From Actinomycetaceae bacterium (GTDB lineage Bacteria; Actinomycetota; Actinomycetes; Actinomycetales; Actinomycetaceae), in the NCBI GenBank assembly GCA_030540715.1, contig JAUNVQ010000006.1, positions 1-64,000 of the forward strand: 64,000 nucleotides of DNA, written 5' to 3'. Shown here piece after piece: positions 45,103 through 54,628 of the stretch. The notes under the pieces are model-generated. The model had not been told where the DNA came from. It saw only the letters and a list, made by a program, of their open reading frames with translations, and did not search any database. Position numbers and translations under genes: made by a program. How positions within the stretch are numbered: the first letter of the stretch is position 1; the number at the start of each line of letters is the position of its first letter.

Positions 45103-45423
45103 CTAGTTAGCAAGTTCCTTTAACGGATCCATCAGTGACTTCTTGGGGCGTGCGCCAACAAGCATCTGCACAAGTTCACCCTTATTGAATACACCGAAAC
45201 TTGGGATGGAGCTAATGCCAAACTTGCGTGCAAGGAAAGGATTTTCGTCGATATTGAGTTTATACACATCGGCTGTTCCTTCCATTTCTTTTGCAATTTC
45301 GTCAATAACTGGGCCCATTTGACGGCAAGGCCCGCACCAGGCAGCCCAGAAATCTACAAGGACAGGTTTGTCAGCTTTTAATACCTTGTCATCAAAATTA
45401 AGGTCATCAATTTGTTCTGCCAT
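45103..45423 (-). CDS. trxA: Thioredoxin
   Basis: A 106-residue thioredoxin with the WCGPC active site (DFWAAWCGPCRQMGPVIDE), the cis-Pro loop in SSIPSFGVF and the SVGARPKKSL-like C-terminal helix region. It reduces protein disulfides using TrxB. ATG 45423 (AAGAAGG upstream) gives a normal-length protein; the longer frame to 45501 adds a hydrophobic stretch foreign to the family. trxB lies 142 bp upstream on the same strand. Confidence 0.95.
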   Translation of the reverse strand: MAEQIDDLNFDDKVLKADKPVLVDFWAAWCGPCRQMGPVIDEIAKEMEGTADVYKLNIDENPFLARKFGISSIPSFGVFNKGELVQMLVGARPKKSLMDPLKELAN

Positions 45424-45564
45424 AAAGATACCTTCTTTCGCAGTGAGTTTGTATACTATCCCGTTAATAAGTAAGGGAACAGCAATTACTTCTTTGAGCA
45501 TAGCATTGCCACGAAAACGTGATAGCGTTTTTCAGGCACCAGCGAACATGGCAAAGCTGTTGTT

Positions 45565-46494
45565 CTATGCGTCAGCTTCGAGTGCTTTTGTTACGTCAAG
45601 AGCAGCTCTACAACCTGAACCAGCAGCCGTAATTGCTTGACGATACGTATGATCAACAACATCTCCGCATGCATAAACATGGTCTAAAGATGTGCGTGTC
45701 GAAGGTTCATCAACCACAATGTAACCAGCGGTATCAAGGTCAAGCTGGGTTTTCACCAACGATGTTCGCGGATCGTGGCCAATAGCAACAAATACGCCAC
45801 TGACTGGTAGTTGTGACAGTGAACCATCAACAGTGGATTTCAAGGTCAGTGATTCAACAGCCTTATCACCATTGACTTCTTCTACCACCGAATTCCACAC
45901 AAATTCAATTTTATCGTTGGAGTGAGCCCGCTCAGCCATTACTTTCGAAGCACGCAGTTCATCACGACGATGAATCACATATACTTTTGAAGCAAACTTG
46001 GTTAGGAATGTTGCTTCTTCCATTGCAGAATCACCGCCGCCAATCACGGCAATCTCCTGGTCTTTAAAGAAGAACCCGTCACAGGTAGCGCAATAGCTGA
46101 CGCCGTGACCAGCTAAGCGTTCTTCGCCCTCTACATTCAAATGGCGATACTGTGAACCGGTAGCAACTATAACGTAGTCGGCCAGGTATGTGTCATCATC
46201 AGTAGAAACAACTTTTGGTGATGCTTTCAGATCCATTGATGTGACATCTTCATAGCGAATATCTGCGCCGAAACGTTCAGCTTGTGCAGCCATATTCGTC
46301 ATAAGATCTGGCCCCATGATTCCTTCAGGAAAACCGGGATAGTTTTCAACTTCAGTTGTATTCATTAAAGCGCCACCTGCGGTGACTTCTCCAGCAAGAA
46401 CAACGGGTTGTAATCCTGCGCGTGCGGTATAGATAGCAGCTGTATATCCAGCCGGGCCTGACCCGACAATAACAACCTTATGGACATCTGACAT
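45565..46494 (-). CDS. trxB: Thioredoxin reductase
   Basis: A 309-residue FAD/NADPH enzyme: FAD motif VVIVGSGPAGYTAAIYTARA, redox-active CATC in SYCATCDGFFF, NADPH motif IGGGDSAMEEATFLT, and C-terminal YACGDVVDHTYRQAITAAGSG. It recycles thioredoxin. The order trxA-trxB-murJ-NUDIX-pcnA near the origin is typical of Actinobacteria. A GAGGCCC precedes the ATG. Confidence 0.96.
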   Translation of the reverse strand: MSDVHKVVIVGSGPAGYTAAIYTARAGLQPVVLAGEVTAGGALMNTTEVENYPGFPEGIMGPDLMTNMAAQAERFGADIRYEDVTSMDLKASPKVVSTDDDTYLADYVIVATGSQYRHLNVEGEERLAGHGVSYCATCDGFFFKDQEIAVIGGGDSAMEEATFLTKFASKVYVIHRRDELRASKVMAERAHSNDKIEFVWNSVVEEVNGDKAVESLTLKSTVDGSLSQLPVSGVFVAIGHDPRTSLVKTQLDLDTAGYIVVDEPSTRTSLDHVYACGDVVDHTYRQAITAAGSGCRAALDVTKALEADA

Positions 46495-46540
46495 AGGGCC
46501 TCCTCAAGCAGACAATAATAATGCTTCTAGGGTATCGGAT

Positions 46541-49500
46541 TTATTCGACTTTTAACTCACTAATTTTTGCGCGATTGCGGCCTTCGTCATCTTTAGGGAG
46601 TTCGGGAATCCAAACAACTAAAGAATCAGTATTGATAGGCTTGGGTAACTCTAAAACAGTTGTTTCTTCAAAAGTGCTTTTGACAAGTGCTTTTCCATCT
46701 TTAGGTTTATCACTTGGGGTGGCACGAACTTCCAGTGTTCCACCTGTGCACGGTGAGCTGATGGTAATTGTCTTGACAACTGTTTTCTTTTCAAGCGTAA
46801 TTCCAATCCCGATTCCAGATTTATTTCCAAAGGTTGGCGACGTATAGTAGCGCGACATCCATTGGGTGCCTGCCTCACCGTCAATCATTTTGTCGGCAAG
46901 TTCAGGGTGCTCGTTTTTGTCACCTTCAGGGTCGAGCGAGGTCACAGCTGCAATAACAGGCGGGTCAGATGGTTCCACAGCCTGTGCCGAGGGATCAACT
47001 TGCTGTTCCTTTTCGATTCTCTTTTGGATAGCAGCAGCGCGTCTGTCTGTTTCGGTTGGCCACGCCAGCATCACCACTGACGCTATTGTTGTGATCACAA
47101 ACAGTACTACCAGCGTTAATGTAAATACTCGTGAGGCATTTATTGCGTTTTTATCCGTTGGCTGAGCTGGTTTTGCAGGGGCAAAAAAGCGGTCTGAGGC
47201 ACTCAATTGACGGCTTGATTGCTTGCTGCGAATAATGGCCGATGCGTCAAGGCCCTGCATGGGGGCGGGTGCTGCATGGGCTCTGTTTTCAGAGGGCGAA
47301 GCCACGCTACCACTTTGTTCAGGGTGTGAAGAGGCCCCTGCACTTGTTTGTATTGAACTAAGAATTGGAAGTGCTGTTGTGGGTGGCGCGGAATCATCAA
47401 TGGGTGCAGATGGTGCTGATGTGAGGGATGGTATGGGTGGCTTAGGCGGTATAGATGGCTTGGGTGGTACCTGCCTGGGTTCGGCGTGGGCAGCAGCGAC
47501 GTGAGTTCTTATTTCGGTAATACCGTTGTGGTCATTGGGGTCACAGGTATGTTGCGGTTGAGATGAGTGGGGGTGTGTATGATTAGCGCTAGACTGTGTA
47601 CTGGGTAGTATTCCTTGAATATCGTTGTCGCTGCTATCAGTGTCTGCTGGACTATCTTCTGGTTGCTGTTTGTCTTGTGGGGCATCATCGATAGGATCAT
47701 TTTCTGCAGATGCAGTGTCACAACCATCTTCGTTAGCGTCTTTGCCTGACGTATCACCTTCTGAAACACAAGCATCTGACCTATTATCTGTGTCTGTACC
47801 GTTAAATATTTTCGTGTTGGAGGTATCGTCTGGCGAAGCAGTCTGGTTGTGTGGAGGGCTATCATTGCAAGGCTCATTTTGTTGTGTGGCAGCTGCATTA
47901 TCGTGGGATGATACACCACCTTCAACCTTAGCGACTTCTGAAGCCACGGGTACGGTCACTGCCTTATCGAAGTCTTTCGGTGATGGAAGCGGTGGCATTG
48001 GTGGTACCGCTCCGTGAGAGGCCGAACCCGTAGGGGAAGTATCTGCTTCATGAGCTTTTTCCGATTTTTCCCCCGTTATACCGCCATCGGTATCGTCATT
48101 ATCCGGGGTGACAACGGGTGTTTGAGGCATCGTATCTACTCCTGCGAATGGTTCTATTTCCACGGTGGGTAATTGCTTTGATATGGCGTAGCACAGTCTA
48201 GGCCCTGGCATAGCAGTACCAGTTAGCGCCACAGCATCAATATTGACATCAATATCATCGCGAAGCTGCGAAGGCTGAATAACTTGCCCATGAGCATAAG
48301 GAATTCCAGCTTTTATGTTATCGGCATCTTGAAAAGATCCGCCTGTAAGCATCTGATACATCAGTGCAATAATGTCGTGACCGTTATCAACAGCACCTTG
48401 TTGTGGTGATCGGGGGACAACAGCATTTTCGCAACACAGTGTTAATGTTCCGTACGAATCAATAAATACATTGTCACTTGTGATGGCTCCCAAAGCTGTG
48501 TTGTGTTGGTGAACCTGCTGGGTAAGATAAGCAAGAACCCGTGTGATGGCAGTGATTTGTGAAGCCTTCAACCCTTGGCCTAGCAGATCCGTTAACGCCT
48601 TTCCAGTAGGAACAACAAAGGCAACAATCTGGGGGCTATGGACAAGAATCTGCTGAATGCGGTGGGGTTTATCAGCAGCTTTTACCCGAGCCACACTGGT
48701 TGCCCATTCTTGCCACTGATCGAGTGACGAGAGTGAATTTGGAGGGTTGTCGGTATTGTCACTGGCATCACACGTGAAGGTGCTGTCCCCATGGTGAGTG
48801 TCATTAGTGTGATCATTAGGCTGTTCACCATGTGCTGCAATGGCCTTTGGGTGAGCATTATCATCTGACTTAGTGTCAGACATAACTGCTGCTTCGTCCT
48901 CTTCTTTTATGAGCGTAGACACAGAAACTGTGCCTTCTTCACCTTGCAGGTCATCCGTCTTATCGTTGGATTTAGCGTAAGATTCTTCGCCATATTCGTT
49001 ACCACAATGGCCAGCATCTGGTAATAACATCAAGTGAACATAGGTGTCAGTTGGAAGATACTTATCGGACACTGTTTTGGCGCGCCACAGTGTACGGTCA
49101 GGTTCAGTAGCTGACCATAAACATTCAATTAGCTTGTAGGTATCGTCAACAACATGGCCCGCTGCATATTCTTCAGCCACGTTTACCTCCTGATGTATTG
49201 GTGTGACAATGGGAAGAGCGCCAGTAATCGGTGCAGGTTCTGCATAGCCTAAAGATTGCTGGCTTACGAGAGTTTCCATAGTCGCTGAATCTAGTTTATC
49301 GTTGATTTCTGTTTCATTGGGTGATGGTTGCGCATCTTCAACAGCAGGCCCAATAATCGGGTCATTCACAAGCCACCGTGAGATATGGGTACTACCCAGT
49401 TTACGTGCAAGGGGCTGTAACAACATCGATGCACCGCGAGAACGTACAATCAGAAGACTCACAACAAATACACCAAACATTACGAATCCCACACCAAATA

Positions 49501-51127
49501 CTCGCATAATCGCCCCGAAAAGGTGAGTTGAAGTGGAACCTCCATCGCTGCCAGAAAAACGTCCCCAGTGTTCCAAAAGCATGTAGCCAGTAGCTGCTGC
49601 TGCAATAGTTGCAGCCACGGAACGCAAAAACTCGTTGACAATAGGGACAAGGCGAATAGAAGGAATCCTTCTACGCACTACAATAATGCCGATGAGGCAC
49701 ACTATAAAATAGGCCAGAGCTTCGCCAAAAGCCGCGCTTTGAGTCCATAATCGAGCGGGAAGAAGATAGTACCCAGCAAAAGAACAACCCGCGATGACAA
49801 AAAGCTGTGGAATCTGAATGAAGAAAACTGTGCGAGCATCATTATCAGCTAAAAACACACGAGTAATGAGTGACCATATGGACAATGCAGGAATCGCAAA
49901 AGCATATATTATTAGCACGCCAGCATAAACTTCGACCTCTTCGAAACTTCTGGTAGGCATAATAATTTGCATTGTTGGTATTGCTGCTACCGATAACGCA
50001 GCAGTAAAGAACGATGTAAGTGGTAACATGACACAGCTAATACGAACAAACTGATGAGCCACGGCGCGTAATTGTCCGCGAGAGACTAGGTCACTGAGCT
50101 GAGTAAAAAGTGCTGTTGTAATTGATAAAACAATTGCTGACTGCGGTACCATAAATACCATAAAAGTAGTGGTCCATGCGTTTGTTGCTGCAATAGTGAC
50201 GCCATGTTCAACCGCGTAACCGTTAGCTGCCGCAGCAACATTAGATTGTGCAAGGAAGCCTATATAGTTCATACACATGGAGGCAAAAGACCATGCGGCT
50301 GTTTTTGATACAGCACTGAAATCGTATCCGCCCAAGCCAAACACAAGTTTTAGGCGAAAACCTGAATGGTGTAGTGGAATCAGCAATACCATTGCTTGGG
50401 CAATAATACCCAATGTGGCACTGCCGCAAAGTAACCAGATGGGACCTGCCGTCCATATCTGTGGCTGAGTGGCCCATTTATCGGCATCACCATAAATAAA
50501 AATAAAGGCTAACAACCCAGGAATTGCAATAACGTTATTTAATACCGGAGCCCACATATAGGGGCCAAAAGAGCCTTGAGCGTTAAGCAACTGCCCCCAG
50601 ATAGTGTACAGACCATAAAAAAAGATTTGAGGCAGACATAAAAGTGAAAAAGCAACTGCAACGGCTTTCCACGAAGGTGCCATCTGCGAAGCAAAGATAT
50701 TGACCAGTACCGTAGCACCCAGTACAGCCAACAGCGTTAACACCATAAAAATAACAACGAAAAGTGTTAGCAGACGGTTGATATAGTCGCTACCATTTTT
50801 TCGTTGCAATGCCCGTACAAACTGCGGCACTAAAATTGCGTTCAATACCGATACTGCCAGAAGATTGTATAAAACATTTGGCATAGTGTTTGCGACCTGG
50901 AAAGCATCGGAGGCTCCCGTTGAACCAATCGCCGCAATCAAAAGTATAGAACGAACAAAACCAAGTAGCCGTGAAAGGAGCGTGCCAGCGCTCATCACAA
51001 AAGAGGCACGTAAAATATTTGTTCGTTTAATTTGTTGACGATTTGCTGCCGCCACTTCGTGGCTGTGTGTTTCACTGCCACCCTTGTGTGGCCGCGCAGC
51101 GGAAGGCTGTGAGATATGTCGTTCCAT
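46541..51127 (-). CDS. murJ: Lipid II flippase MurJ fused to pseudokinase and discoidin-like domain
   Basis: A giant 1528-residue protein. The N-terminal ~550 residues are MurJ/MviN with 14 hydrophobic segments (SAGTLLSRLLGFVRSILL start). A pseudokinase-like region spans about residues 800-970: the catalytic loop reads GAITSDNVFIDSYG, with no catalytic His-Arg-Asp. An acidic, Pro/Ser/Thr-rich linker runs to a single helix near residue 1330. An extracytoplasmic C-terminal domain (~1390-1528) resembles discoidin/carbohydrate-binding folds. Mycobacterial MviN has the same layout, its pseudokinase recruiting an FHA protein under PknB control. The linker here is unusually long. Confidence 0.9.
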   Translation of the reverse strand: MERHISQPSAARPHKGGSETHSHEVAAANRQQIKRTNILRASFVMSAGTLLSRLLGFVRSILLIAAIGSTGASDAFQVANTMPNVLYNLLAVSVLNAILVPQFVRALQRKNGSDYINRLLTLFVVIFMVLTLLAVLGATVLVNIFASQMAPSWKAVAVAFSLLCLPQIFFYGLYTIWGQLLNAQGSFGPYMWAPVLNNVIAIPGLLAFIFIYGDADKWATQPQIWTAGPIWLLCGSATLGIIAQAMVLLIPLHHSGFRLKLVFGLGGYDFSAVSKTAAWSFASMCMNYIGFLAQSNVAAAANGYAVEHGVTIAATNAWTTTFMVFMVPQSAIVLSITTALFTQLSDLVSRGQLRAVAHQFVRISCVMLPLTSFFTAALSVAAIPTMQIIMPTRSFEEVEVYAGVLIIYAFAIPALSIWSLITRVFLADNDARTVFFIQIPQLFVIAGCSFAGYYLLPARLWTQSAAFGEALAYFIVCLIGIIVVRRRIPSIRLVPIVNEFLRSVAATIAAAATGYMLLEHWGRFSGSDGGSTSTHLFGAIMRVFGVGFVMFGVFVVSLLIVRSRGASMLLQPLARKLGSTHISRWLVNDPIIGPAVEDAQPSPNETEINDKLDSATMETLVSQQSLGYAEPAPITGALPIVTPIHQEVNVAEEYAAGHVVDDTYKLIECLWSATEPDRTLWRAKTVSDKYLPTDTYVHLMLLPDAGHCGNEYGEESYAKSNDKTDDLQGEEGTVSVSTLIKEEDEAAVMSDTKSDDNAHPKAIAAHGEQPNDHTNDTHHGDSTFTCDASDNTDNPPNSLSSLDQWQEWATSVARVKAADKPHRIQQILVHSPQIVAFVVPTGKALTDLLGQGLKASQITAITRVLAYLTQQVHQHNTALGAITSDNVFIDSYGTLTLCCENAVVPRSPQQGAVDNGHDIIALMYQMLTGGSFQDADNIKAGIPYAHGQVIQPSQLRDDIDVNIDAVALTGTAMPGPRLCYAISKQLPTVEIEPFAGVDTMPQTPVVTPDNDDTDGGITGEKSEKAHEADTSPTGSASHGAVPPMPPLPSPKDFDKAVTVPVASEVAKVEGGVSSHDNAAATQQNEPCNDSPPHNQTASPDDTSNTKIFNGTDTDNRSDACVSEGDTSGKDANEDGCDTASAENDPIDDAPQDKQQPEDSPADTDSSDNDIQGILPSTQSSANHTHPHSSQPQHTCDPNDHNGITEIRTHVAAAHAEPRQVPPKPSIPPKPPIPSLTSAPSAPIDDSAPPTTALPILSSIQTSAGASSHPEQSGSVASPSENRAHAAPAPMQGLDASAIIRSKQSSRQLSASDRFFAPAKPAQPTDKNAINASRVFTLTLVVLFVITTIASVVMLAWPTETDRRAAAIQKRIEKEQQVDPSAQAVEPSDPPVIAAVTSLDPEGDKNEHPELADKMIDGEAGTQWMSRYYTSPTFGNKSGIGIGITLEKKTVVKTITISSPCTGGTLEVRATPSDKPKDGKALVKSTFEETTVLELPKPINTDSLVVWIPELPKDDEGRNRAKISELKVE

Positions 51128-51303
51128 CGCCCTCCTTGTTCTTTGTGTTTTACGTGTGTATCGGCGTAGTTTCCAATGATTATGACACTACTACATCACT
51201 CGAAAAAAATCACAGGGGCGTAAGCTCTGATAGTCAGCATCACAACAATTCCACAGCCAGTTGATATGATACGGTGTGTAGTTCATGTGACACGGTAGTG
51301 AGC

Positions 51304-51828
51304 TTAAGGTTCGTGAAGAAGTTCCAACGCGCGAGCTACCACCTTACGTTCATTGGCATAGACCAATAAACTATCAAGCTCATCTAGGCGAATCCATGCC
51401 GCACTTTCAGCTTCATGGTCAGGATCATTTTCTACACCGATAGTTCCACCCGTTGCCTGCAACAGAAAATGGTGAACGATTTTATGAACATAACGTCCAG
51501 CACCGCAAAACCAGTAATCAATTGTTGCTAAAGGTGCCAGCACACGGCCTTTAATTCCAGTTTCTTCGAAAACCTCGCGTACCGCGGTGTCGTGAATATG
51601 TTCGCCAATCTCAATATGTCCTTTAGGAAGGCACCACTCAATGTGACCGTGGCGGTTACGTCGGGCAATAATTGCTGCGTAACCAACACCGTCTTCAACT
51701 TTGACGATTACTCCACCAGCAGATTCCTCGCCAACAACAGGTAAATGTTTTTTTCGTGTGTTGTAATGCAGACGATGAACAGATCGGTATCGTCGGCGGG
51801 GAGCACGCGGACGACCAATCTTTGACAT
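51304..51828 (-). CDS. NUDIX hydrolase
   Basis: A 174-residue protein with a complete Nudix box: GHIEIGEHIHDTAVREVFEETGI, matching Gx5Ex7REUxEExGU. Close relatives next to murJ and pcnA in Actinobacteria are taken to hydrolyse nucleoside-diphosphate-linked or RNA 5'-phosphate substrates; the actual substrate is not known. The basic N-terminus (GRPRAPRRRYRSVH) follows ATG 51828. A longer frame from TTG 51894 lacks family resemblance. Confidence 0.88.
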   Translation of the reverse strand: MSKIGRPRAPRRRYRSVHRLHYNTRKKHLPVVGEESAGGVIVKVEDGVGYAAIIARRNRHGHIEWCLPKGHIEIGEHIHDTAVREVFEETGIKGRVLAPLATIDYWFCGAGRYVHKIVHHFLLQATGGTIGVENDPDHEAESAAWIRLDELDSLLVYANERKVVARALELLHEP

Positions 51829-52094
51829 AGTATCGAGTGTAATCTTTATTACCGCATAATGCTCACATTCGGCGTATCTTGGACAGGGCGGCAAGCATTA
51901 ACACAGTAAAATATCAACAGTATTGCAAAGTTAATAGAAAGTTTAAGGGATACCTTCAGGGTGAGTGGTCTATGATGGCCGATAGATGCCTGTAGTAAGC
52001 AGACAACATATCGTCAACAAGCAACCGATCCGCACTAAACAGACAATTTGTCGTGAATTTACGACTTACGGTGACAAACGATAAGGACAACAAT

Positions 52095-53597
52095 ATGGCG
52101 AGTGCACAATGCGCACCAACAAGTCTTGACCTGGCTCTGGGTAGGCAACATCCACCTTCTTTACCTACCAATGTGCTGGAAGCAATGGCGCACTGTCAAA
52201 ATGTAATGCAACAACTTCCACACGCAATTATGCATACGGCTCAGGTTTTCAGCGATGCTGGCTACGAGCTATCACTGGTGGGTGGTCCAGTCCGTGACGC
52301 ATTTTTAGGCTATGCACCCAAAGATTTTGACCTAACAACGAATGCGCACCCCCAAGAGATCGAACAACTATTACGTCGTGCAGGGGCATCAACATGGGAT
52401 ATTGGGCGAGACTTTGGCACAATTGGTGGACATCTTCAAGGGTGTGACATTGAGATTACAACATATCGAACCGACCAATACACACCACGTTCACGCAAAC
52501 CCCACATTGATTATGGGAAAGTCTTAGAGGGCGATTTATCACGGCGTGATTTTACCGTGAACTCAATGGCTTTGCGCCTACCGGATTTTACGCTGGTAGA
52601 TCCTCACGGCGGTTTACAGGATTTATTGGAGGGGGTACTGGATACACCAGTGAATCCCACACAGTCATTTGATGATGATCCGCTACGGATGATGCGTGCT
52701 GCACGCTTTTGCTCACAGTTGGGATTTGATGTTAGTGAACGTGTTTTAACGGCTATTGACCAGATGAAAGAACGTCTTTCGATTGTTTCGCTTGAACGTA
52801 TTCAACAAGAATTCTACCGTTTAATAATTGGCATGTATCCGCGCCGAGGTATCGAGATGCTGGTTTATACGGGCCTTTGTGACCTGGTGTTACCTGAACT
52901 GTCAGCACTTCAACAAACTGTTGATGAACATCGTCGTCATAAAGATGTGTATGAACATACACTAACAGTTTTAGATCAGGCTATTGCTTTAGAAACCGAT
53001 GATGATGGCCCAGTACCACGGCCAGATTTTATTTTGCGTTTTGCCGCGATAATGCATGATATTGGTAAGCCAGCAACCAGACGTTTTGAAGGTGGCGGTA
53101 CGGTAACCTTTCATCAACACGATATCGTGGGTGCACGTATGACCCGTAAAAGAATGAAGCATTTACGCTTCGATAAGAAAACTATTCAGGCGGTATCTCA
53201 CCTGGTGGCACTTCATTTACGTTTTCATGGTTACGGCGAGCAGTCCTGGACAGATTCAGCAATACGCCGCTACGTGGCCGATGCGGGAGATCAGCTTCAG
53301 CGACTGCATCGTTTGACCAGGGCTGATTGTACAACACGTAATCAGCGCAAAGCACGCTATCTATCAGCAGCCTACGACGATTTAGAGCATCGCATTGACG
53401 AGGTCGCCCAAAAGGAAGAACTCTCGAAGATTCGCCCCGATCTTAATGGTGAACAGATTATGCACATCCTTGGTCTTTCACCAGGGCCCGAAGTTGGCAA
53501 GGCCTATAAGTTTCTTCTTGACCTTCGCATGACTCAGGGTGAACTTGGTGAAGAAGAAGCAAAGAAACGCCTACTAGCATGGTGGGATGCTCAATAG
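52095..53597 (+). CDS. pcnA: CCA tRNA nucleotidyltransferase / poly(A) polymerase family
   Basis: A 500-residue class II nucleotidyltransferase. The catalytic motif LVGGPVRDAFLGYAPKDFDLTTNA carries the two Asp ligands. RRDFTVNSMAL, the RRR-type DDPLRMMRAARFCSQLGF segment and a central HD domain (HDIGKPATR) follow. It adds or repairs CCA ends of tRNAs; the HD domain suggests an accessory phosphohydrolase. ATAAGGA before ATG 52095 fixes the start. It is divergent from the NUDIX gene. Confidence 0.92.
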   Translation: MASAQCAPTSLDLALGRQHPPSLPTNVLEAMAHCQNVMQQLPHAIMHTAQVFSDAGYELSLVGGPVRDAFLGYAPKDFDLTTNAHPQEIEQLLRRAGASTWDIGRDFGTIGGHLQGCDIEITTYRTDQYTPRSRKPHIDYGKVLEGDLSRRDFTVNSMALRLPDFTLVDPHGGLQDLLEGVLDTPVNPTQSFDDDPLRMMRAARFCSQLGFDVSERVLTAIDQMKERLSIVSLERIQQEFYRLIIGMYPRRGIEMLVYTGLCDLVLPELSALQQTVDEHRRHKDVYEHTLTVLDQAIALETDDDGPVPRPDFILRFAAIMHDIGKPATRRFEGGGTVTFHQHDIVGARMTRKRMKHLRFDKKTIQAVSHLVALHLRFHGYGEQSWTDSAIRRYVADAGDQLQRLHRLTRADCTTRNQRKARYLSAAYDDLEHRIDEVAQKEELSKIRPDLNGEQIMHILGLSPGPEVGKAYKFLLDLRMTQGELGEEEAKKRLLAWWDAQ

Positions 53598-53768
53598 ACT
53601 GTACTTGTGCGTGCTTACCAGTATGTGTGAATTGTAGTGGGGGGGTATGGAATATGAACATACGAGGAGGCTCACAGCAGTGCTATAGATTGCAAAGCTG
53701 GATATCATTTGCGAAGCTAGAGTTTATACGTGTACCTAGGATGGGTAGGGCAAAAGGGGATGATACCG

Positions 53769-54350
53769 ATGCGCACACGACGAAGTTTTAGACCATTGTA
53801 TGCATTGGGTGCCGCAGTGTTGATGGTGGTATCCTTAACGGGCTGTTCTGGAGAGGCTGACAGCAAGGTTACCTCGCCTAAAGTTCAGGAAAATTCACAG
53901 GAAGCAACGCGCCCAAAGGATAATAAAAAATCACAGCAGTGTGGAACAAATAAGCAGGCCATTACTGCTATTGAAACAGCTCGTTCTATTTACGAGGGCG
54001 TAGCTATTGCTATTGAACGTAAAGATACGAAGGAACAGTGGGAAGTTGAGATCGCTCATGGAGATGAGCTTCATGTTATTTATGTAACCTGTGATGGAGC
54101 CTCTGTGAAAAAAAGTGATGCAAGGATAGAAACAATAGATAGCGATGATCAGCACTATATTGCGGGTGTTGAAGTACCACTTACTGATGCGTTGCAGAAG
54201 GTTCTGGGGCATAAGACACTTCTTGAAGAGGCCGAACTAGATGATAAAAATAACCGTCTATTATGGGAAATTGAAATGGATTCCCTTGAAGATCAGCATG
54301 ATGAAAAGGTGTGGATCGATGCAGTTTCGGGCGATGTCATCATCGAGTAA
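53769..54350 (+). CDS. PepSY-domain lipoprotein
   Basis: A 193-residue exported lipoprotein: basic start, hydrophobic core, lipobox VVSLTGC. The body contains two PepSY-like repeats: the first from AITAIETARSIYEGVAIAIE to EVEIAHGDELHVIYV, the second around EVPLTDALQKVLGH to LLWEIEMDS and KVWIDAVSGDVI. PepSY domains often inhibit proteases or modulate signalling outside the cell. ATG 53769 has AGGGG upstream at long spacing. Confidence 0.8.
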   Translation: MRTRRSFRPLYALGAAVLMVVSLTGCSGEADSKVTSPKVQENSQEATRPKDNKKSQQCGTNKQAITAIETARSIYEGVAIAIERKDTKEQWEVEIAHGDELHVIYVTCDGASVKKSDARIETIDSDDQHYIAGVEVPLTDALQKVLGHKTLLEEAELDDKNNRLLWEIEMDSLEDQHDEKVWIDAVSGDVIIE

Positions 54351-54510
54351 TCATCACAAAAAATAAAAGTTATTCTATGTTTGAATTCAGCAAATTGTTT
54401 ATTTTTAACTATCGTCCAACCGTTATCTTGGTGAAAAGATAGACGAGCCGAATATATTAACTACAGTGTATAGCGTAAGAGTAACATCCAGTATTGAATT
54501 GATGTATTAG

Positions 54511-54628
54511 GTGGAGGGGTAAAAGCTTGAATAGTGTAAGAGAAATAGTTTTTTACTAGGAAAAACAACAAGGGAAAGAGAATTAAAAAGGGGGGAGCCC
54601 TGCTGGGTATTCAGGCTCCCCCCTTATA
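54511..54628 (+). ncRNA. Possible small transcript: SD-like site, 10-codon frame, terminator
   Basis: GGTGGAGGGG (54511-54520) precedes TTG 54527, which opens a 10-codon frame ending TAG. About 30 bases on comes a 12-bp GC-rich stem (AAGGGGGGAGCC / GGCTCCCCCCTT, 54588-54625). There is no gene after it. This may be a small RNA or a leftover attenuator. Confidence 0.3.
54588..54628 (+). terminator. Strong isolated terminator
   Basis: A 12-bp perfect stem, AAGGGGGGAGCC / GGCTCCCCCCTT, with a 14-base loop, followed by ATAT. It lies 238 bp after the PepSY gene and could end its transcript or that of a small RNA. Confidence 0.7.

Noticed and set aside
53579..53791. 70-codon frame between pcnA and the PepSY gene
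   Set aside because: Overlaps the well-supported PepSY start in another frame and lacks coding features.
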